Source of the DNA: Castor canadensis
Lineage: Eukaryota; Chordata; Mammalia; Rodentia; Castoridae
Direction of reading: 5' to 3'
Assembly (NCBI RefSeq): GCF_047511655.1
Contig: NC_133387.1
Coordinates: 48,290,353-48,354,352 of the forward strand
DNA length: 64,000 nt
In this document: positions 58,387-64,000 of the stretch, one piece after another
How positions within the stretch are numbered: position 1 is the first letter of the stretch
How the letters are laid out: each line of letters starts with the position of its first letter
The notes under the pieces: model-generated
What the model saw: only the letters and a program-made list of their open reading frames with translations
Databases searched by the model: none
Told to the model about the DNA's origin: nothing
Program-made: the position numbers and the translations under genes

Positions 58387-59368
58387 CTATGAAAAAGAAG
58401 AAGAAAATGGTTTTCATTCCAGGTATACATGAAAAGCAAAGACATCAGTTTTTCTTTCTGACAGAGCATTAACATTTAAGACTCAAATGACTGTTCAAGT
58501 ATATTTTATTAATCCCTATTTATATTCATCCTACAATCACTATAAAGAGCTGAATATAAAATATTTATGTTATCATTATATTAAATCCCAGTGAAATACC
58601 AGCCTGAGCTTTCCTCTAGCTCCAACTATCATCTTGTTAAATGTGGGGGAAAATGGCAAACTTCCTTCCTAGGGCTCCAGTTCATAAGCAGAGATTGGAT
58701 TACCTCAAGAAAAGGGTGTCCATTTCATCTCATTTGATGTTGATTTACCCATTTGGGATTAAACTGAGAATTGTCATAGACACAAAGTAATATTACTCAT
58801 ATTAAAAAATGTCTCTGGGACCTTTGTTACAATCATCTCAGATATTAGTTTGAAGTCATTCAAAAAACATAAAATTTAGGCAGATTTTTATTAGTGCTTT
58901 ACCACTTACTATGTAACCTTGGGCAGATTATTTAACCTCTCTGAGCTTCAGTTCCCATCTCTATAAACATAAAATAACTCAAGGTTGCAACAGAGGGTAA
59001 ATAAAACAGTGTTTAAAAACTACTTAGCACAAGGTAGAAAGCTAGTAAATATTAACCTTCTTTACAGAGAGAAGTGTAGCATATTTTAATAATTCTATGT
59101 AACTGTGTATATTTCTATAAAACTAAAGTGAATCAACAACATAATGTTGTTCCTTGTGTATCTGTGGTTTTATTATATATTGATCTGAATTATATTTTCT
59201 ATCAAAAATAAATTATCTCAAATGACTAAAGAACACAGAAATGTAACTTTAAAGTGCTATTTCATAAATTCAAATTATTCATGGTTTTTTAATGAGTATA
59301 TTCATATTTTCTCAACAGAAACAGAAGCATGTTGAATTTAAAGAAAAAATAACTGAATGCAGTCCTAC
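58387..59368 (-). other. CASD1: CASD1 intron, 982 bp
   Basis: GTAGGA...CATAG intron with a MIR at 58890-59055. Confidence 0.85.
58890..59055 (+). repeat. MIR SINE
   Basis: 'ctttaccacttactatgtaaccttgggcagattatttaacctctctgagcttcagttcc' is a textbook MIR core. The 3' part follows ('ttagcacaaggtagaaagctagtaaatatt'). Confidence 0.9.
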
Positions 59369-59488
59369 CTGACATACTCTATGGATTCCAAAGTCTCCTT
59401 TGATCCAAAAGTATGAGAAATGCCCATATCCTGTCTGAAATAGATATGCAGCAACCAGAACTCGAATGTGCATGTACACAGGCAAAAA
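59369..59488 (-). CDS. CASD1: CASD1 coding exon (40 codons), most 5' exon in this window
   Basis: Acceptor TTTTTGTTAACAG, donor CAG|GTAGGA, phase 0 on both sides. It reads [20 protein letters not shown] then [20 protein letters not shown]. It marks the start of the visible 345 C-terminal residues (of about 797 in human). The preceding exon, expected to end with an ISGAS-like sequence, is not found up to 64000, so it and the SGNH catalytic part lie beyond the right edge. Confidence 0.95.
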
Positions 59489-59639
59489 CTGTTAACAAAA
59501 ATAGGTAAAATACACAGCATAAAATACTGAATTATCATAACAAGTACATTAAAAAAGAATATAAATCATCATTTTCATTTGGCATTAGTTCAGTGAAAGG
59601 ATTTATTCAACAAGTTAGGCATTATAGCAGGGATTATAA

Positions 59640-59830
59640 AAATAAAGACTTTTGGAATCAGATAGACCTACATTAAAATTGTAGTTATGCTACTTTCTAA
59701 CCACATAACTTTTGAGTGTTCAAAGCCACAAAATGAGACTTTCACCTCCTTCATTAAATAGTTCTTACAACGAGTGGATGAAACAGGAGGCACTTGGTAG
59801 ACTGCCCCAGTGAGAATTCAATACACAATA
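59640..59830 (+). repeat. MIR SINE, diverged
   Basis: 'cttttggaatcagatagacctacattaaaattgtagttatgctactttctaacc' is followed by 'aaaatgagactttcacctcc' and 'gcacttggtagactgcc', in MIR order. Confidence 0.75.
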
Positions 59831-60279
59831 GTGGTAATCAGTAATCACCATATATCCTGATTACCCTGGAGATCATATTTTCCTAATAGTAGGTAAAAAA
59901 AAAAAAAAAATCAAACACCCACATTATGCTCCCCTTAAAAATAGAAACTGTAAATAAAATAGTCACATGGCTACTTATAATACTTAATATACCTAGGAAA
60001 AATACGTATTTAGAAAACATGCAAGCATAATTTAGAAATATTTCTATCCCACTCTTCTTCATGGAACAAATTCCTACATCACTGTCTTCATCATGATCAA
60101 TCTCCTTAGAATCATTTACTATGACTTTTCAAAGAATCACATGCTCACTTGTAAGCTGAAATACAACACATTTCAAATCTACATATGTTAAGAATCACCA
60201 GAAATCCTTCCTTATTTATAAGTACTAATTTTTCACCATTTCACCTGTCTACCACTCACTCACTGATACACCTTTTTTC

Positions 60280-60403
60280 TGTCTTTTTTTTTTTTTTTTG
60301 AGACATGGTCTCACTATGTAGTCCAAGCTGGGTGTGAACTCATGGTTCTCTTGCTTTAGCTTCTCAAGTCTGGGGTTGAAGGCATTCATCACTGTGCCTG
60401 GCT
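60280..60403 (-). mobile_element. B1 SINE, monomeric
   Basis: On + a T run (60284-60299) is followed by 'gagacatggtctcactatgtagtccaagctgg' and 'catcactgtgcctggctc'. Confidence 0.9.
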
Positions 60404-60431
60404 CTTACATCACTTCTTAATATGATCTTTA

Positions 60432-60520
60432 AAAGGCTTGAGCTGGTGGAGAGGCTTAAATGGTAGAGCGCCTGCCTAGCAAGCATGAAGTCCTGAGTTC
60501 AACCAAAAAACAAACAAACA
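60432..60520 (+). mobile_element. ID-type SINE, recent-looking
   Basis: 'gagctggtggagaggcttaaatggtagagcgcctgcctagcaagcatgaagtcctgagttc' with an A/C tail. It is close to the ID unit of the composite SINEs. Confidence 0.9.
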
Positions 60521-60986
60521 AGATTTGTTCAGTGCCATACAGTACTTGCAATTGATAATTTTCTGTGGCTTACATTTAAAAAATCCATCTGATTACCTCT
60601 GCAATTAAGCATTAACACTGCTAAAGTATCCTCCCTAAGCAATTCTTTGCAGGATAAAATAATTAAGGGGACACCTTAAAATAGATCATGTAAGGCAGAG
60701 CTGGATGTATCTTTTGCATGCATCCTGAAACGCATCTTCATTCTTTTTGAAGGATTATATTCTGAGAGGAAAAAAAGATGAACTTAACAATGGATCAGAA
60801 ACTCTTCTACATAGCCTCTGTTCTAACCAAACTGATAGACTCTCTGTCTCCTAAACTGATCCTTTTTGTGCTTCTCGTCAACTATCTTTTGTTCCTGTTT
60901 ATTCAGCCTTAGCACGTTCTTCCCCTCACCAAATTTTGCTTATTTAAACCCTATTCTTCAGAACCAGATTAAAAACCTGAATACCT

Positions 60987-61078
60987 CCTGGGGATGTAGC
61001 TTGGTGGTAGGGCAATTACTTGCTTAGCATGCGCAAAGCCCAGGGTTCAATTGCAGCATGTCCAAAAAAAAAAAAAAA
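60987..61078 (+). mobile_element. ID-type SINE, plain form
   Basis: 'ctggggatgtagcttggtggtagggcaattacttgcttagcatgcgcaaagcccagggttcaattg' and a 14-base A tail. It resembles the classic rodent ID element rather than the B1-linked unit. Confidence 0.9.
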
Positions 61079-61184
61079 GTTTACTGTCAGCTGAAAGTTA
61101 TTTCTCCTTCATCTGAGTTCAACAATCTATATATCATGCAGTGTTTAAAATATCCCCTTCATAGATCTGTCTAAGTACTTTATT

Positions 61185-61315
61185 TCTTACTTACTTACTT
61201 ATCATAAGGCAGTGCCTCACTATGTATCCCAGACTGGCCTCCAACTCACCATCCACTCCCCCCCCACCTCCACCCACCAAGTGTGTGGATTACAGGCCTG
61301 TGCCACCATGCCTGA
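61185..61315 (-). mobile_element. B1 SINE with (TTAC)n tail
   Basis: On + '(cttacttacttactta)' is followed by 'gcagtgcctcactatgtatcccagactggcc' and 'ggattacaggcctgtgccaccatgcctg'. A run of C at 61258-61267 interrupts it. Confidence 0.85.
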
Positions 61316-61451
61316 TAAGCAGTTTTTAGTATCAGGAACTATCCAGACTCCCAGGACAAGCCAGTCCATTGTCAGATGTGATTAACTGCTAAGTTCCTTT
61401 TCATGAAAAGTGGAAATCTAGCTATAAAAGCTGTAATTTCAGTCCTCTACA

Positions 61452-61800
61452 GCAGCACTGTCCAGCAGAAATGAAATAGGAGCCATGTGGGTAATTTGTT
61501 AATGTGGCTACTGAAAACATTTAAAAAGTTAAAAGAAACAGATGAATCTAATTTTAATAAACATATTTTACTCAATATATCCAAAATATTATCATTTCAA
61601 CATGTAAAGAAGGTATTTTACATTCTTTTTATGTGAAGTTCTTAAACTTATTATTACCATTAATCAAACAATCTGGGATGTATCTCACACATACAGCACA
61701 TCTCAGTTGTCACTCACTGCATTAAAGTGCTTCATAGTGACCCGTAGTTGCTGCCTAGCAGAGAGGAGAATTTAGCTCTAGGTCCATATGTCCCAGGTAA
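61452..61800 (+). mobile_element. Non-autonomous hAT-type DNA transposon fragment
   Basis: Starts 'cagcactgtccagcagaaatg', then 'gagccatgtgggtaatt', 'taatgtggctactgaaaac', 'caatatatccaaaatattatcatttcaacatg' and 'acatacagcacatctcag'. This matches a common mammalian MER-type element whose ends are CAGCACTGTCC repeats. The distal terminal repeat is not recognised here, so the right edge is uncertain. Confidence 0.6.
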
Positions 61801-62302
61801 ATCTCTCTTAGATCTGATAGCTCTACAAGTATTTGAAAAAGATGTCAAACCTCCCATCACCATTCCCAATTACTTTCACTACTCTCCATAAAACATGCTT
61901 TCAAATCCCTTTAAGACAGGGCTGGGATTGTGAAGTTCAGCTTGGTTATTATATCTAAATGGTAAATACAACTCACTTAAACTGAAAATACTATTACAAC
62001 AATTTTCTAAGTTCAGGCCAATGTTGGCCTATTATAAATTTCAAGTAATATTTCTCTTAACTTTTTACTGTGAGATATTTTAAACCAACAGAAAAGTTGT
62101 AAGACCGCAAAGTGAACACCTATATAACATGCTGAAAAATGTGAACTACATCGTAGGACATGCAACGGCACAAGGTAGGAAGAGACGACAGTTTCTTAGA
62201 TGACATTATTCCCATACTCAAGAAATTGAATATGATAGTGTCTATTACACAACCCACACTTAAATACTCCAATTATTCTACTGTACAATTTAAAAAACTT
62301 TT

Positions 62303-62538
62303 TGTACCAAGTGTGGTGATATACATGTGCATTCCCAGCACTCAGGAGGCAGAAAGCAGGAGGATAACAAGTTTGAGGCCAGCCTGGGATACACAGTGAG
62401 CTCAAGGCCAGCCTTCATTATAGTGACACTCAGTCTCAGAAAACCAAGGGATGGGGATGTAGCTCAGTGGTACAGCATTTGCTAAAAATGTACAAGGCCC
62501 TGGGCTCAATGCCCAGCACTGAAAATAAAAAAAAAAGC
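62303..62538 (+). mobile_element. B1-ID dimeric SINE
   Basis: A B1 unit with a small internal duplication ('gaggccagcctgggatacac' and 'caaggccagccttcattatag') is joined to a plain ID unit ('gggatggggatgtagctcagtggtacagc', 'gccctgggctcaatgcccagc') and an A tail. Confidence 0.9.
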
Positions 62539-64000
62539 TTTTCATCTAGCAACCTTGAATCAAGGATCACACACTGCATTTAGATGTTCTCAGTCTTGCT
62601 TTAATCCAAGACTTTTTGTCTTTCACCAGTTAAGTATTATTTAAAACAAAATTGTACTTTTGCAAATACATTTGAAATTCTAGCTTCCTTACATTTAAGA
62701 GCTAGGCTGACTTCTGGTTCTATTCTTTTTCTAGTCCCCAAGTTTTCCCTCACAACCTTTCATTCAGGTCTCTTCACAAAACTCTCAACTACAAGTGAAC
62801 ACAAAAGGATCTACTGTATATATGAAACTTGCTCTCTCTCCATATTATGTTCACAGCATTTTAAAAGTATTTGACATAAATTTTATTCTAAAAGAATGTT
62901 TATGCCAACAATTACAACCTGCCAAACCATCTGGGTTATTTTAGTAATTCTCTGGAAATTTTAACTTAGTTTCTCTTTTAGCGTAAAACATGGCAAAACT
63001 AAAGTTTGACAGATTTTATTCAAACATTGTGATAAGTAAAATAATCACGACAGTTAAAAAGTGTTTGGTGAGATTAGTCTCTCAACTCCCCACATCCTGA
63101 TATATGTTATAAACCATACTAACAATGCTTTGCCAATGTAGATATAGGTGATTTTTAATGACAAAATCCTACATAACAGCAGAAGATGAGTGTATTAATT
63201 AATCATTACAAACAATCTATTAATGCAAAGTATGTCCTTCCAGAACAGGCATTATTTTTTTCTAAACTGCAAATGAGAATGAATTGGAATGTAGTCCAAG
63301 AAGATGCATTAGAATGTTAGGTTGGTAAATGATTATAATAGAATGCCAAATTGCCTTCATCCTCTTATGAAATAAATTCTTTCTGAAATCACTGAATTGA
63401 GAAACTTAATCTGCCATTAATTCTTCCTACCTATTTTTTAATAAAAATATCATCCTTTAATAGGTCAGCAATTAATTATGTCTCTGAATGGTATTTTCTT
63501 AAAACAAAATATTTTTTCCCAAAAAATTAATTTGGTTTTTTACTTGTAGGTCAGAAATATTTCTGGATTCAATATTCATCTCTGTTTAATTCTTAGAGAA
63601 CCTATGTGTTTAATGCTATAAATTTGGAGGTAGGCTTATAAACTAAGTCTTACCGTCTCCATCTCCACCTCACATCTCTTATATACTGTCTTGGCTCAAA
63701 TACATCAACTCAAATTCACTTGTTCCAGCTCAAATTCAGAGCTGTAGTAAACACAGAAATTCTACTGTTACCACAAATATACATATCATAGCCATATAAT
63801 TTTGGTAAAAAGTATACTTCATTGCTTTGCCTTCCACCCTTTAAACCATCCAGAAAATCACCAACAATTTTTTAAGACAACAGACAACAAAGATTATTTT
63901 CAAATTTTTAGAAATACCTAAAACAAAAATAATAACATTTATTTTCTTAATTATTGCTATAGAATTTTCAAAATATTCCTTTCTAGGTACTCCACTCTTA
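62539..64000. other. CASD1 intronic sequence, nothing recognised
   Basis: AT-rich sequence. A donor-like 'ggtaag' on - near 63650 has no matching coding sequence. No repeat or exon is recognised. Confidence 0.5.

Larger units (their letters stand above)
59489..64000 (-). other. CASD1: CASD1 intron, incomplete at right edge
   Basis: Begins (on -) before the acceptor at 59489 and continues past 64000. I searched it for the expected preceding CASD1 exon (ending in an ISGAST-like sequence) and did not find it. Repeats are listed separately. 62539-64000 shows no recognised element. Confidence 0.8.

Noticed and set aside
63640..63720. Possible next CASD1 exon near a GGTAAG on the - strand
   Set aside because: The translation does not match the expected CASD1 residues before FLPVYMHIR.

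Overview
This window is mammalian nuclear DNA, AT-rich and dense in interspersed repeats. It contains the convergent 3' ends of two genes, SGCE on the + strand at the left and CASD1 on the - strand at the right. About 31 kb of repeat-rich sequence with no recognisable gene lies between them. The host is a rodent but not a mouse or rat. The SINEs are B1 (7SL-derived) units joined to tRNA-like ID units, and the young L1s have a distinctive 3' end. From memory of such SINEs I favour a castorimorph (beaver or kangaroo-rat group), with a squirrel relative less likely.

Layout. Positions 1-13835 hold the last three coding exons of SGCE (epsilon-sarcoglycan: 1-111 partial, 10658-10701, 13562-13578), a short 3' UTR and an AATAAA signal at 13812. 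Positions 13836-45094 are intergenic: L1 pieces of several ages, MLT1/MaLR-type LTRs, about a dozen B1/ID SINEs, a minisatellite, a solo LTR with clean target-site duplications (20761-21571) and a truncated U1 snRNA pseudogene (32673-32726). Positions 45095-59488 hold the CASD1 3' UTR and its last eight coding exons. These encode the C-terminal 345 residues, i.e. much of the membrane domain of the Golgi sialate O-acetyltransferase. The sequence from 59489 to 64000 is CASD1 intron, and the exons for the luminal catalytic domain lie beyond the right edge.

Gene relations. The order SGCE tail-to-tail with CASD1 matches human chromosome 7q21, where SGCE shares a bidirectional imprinted promoter with PEG10. 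Neither gene's promoter is in this window, so the local control signals here are splice sites and poly(A) signals. The two proteins are not known to act in one pathway: SGCE is a cell-surface sarcoglycan and CASD1 modifies sialic acids in the Golgi.

All exon boundaries were read by eye from GT/AG sites, reading phase and remembered protein sequences. They join in frame without a stop. Repeat names come from remembered consensus sequences, and repeat edges are usually good to about 10-30 bases. I found no new biological system. The best second-look items are the solo LTR, the modular B1/ID SINE series, the U1 pseudogene and a pair of related LTR-like repeats I cannot name with confidence.
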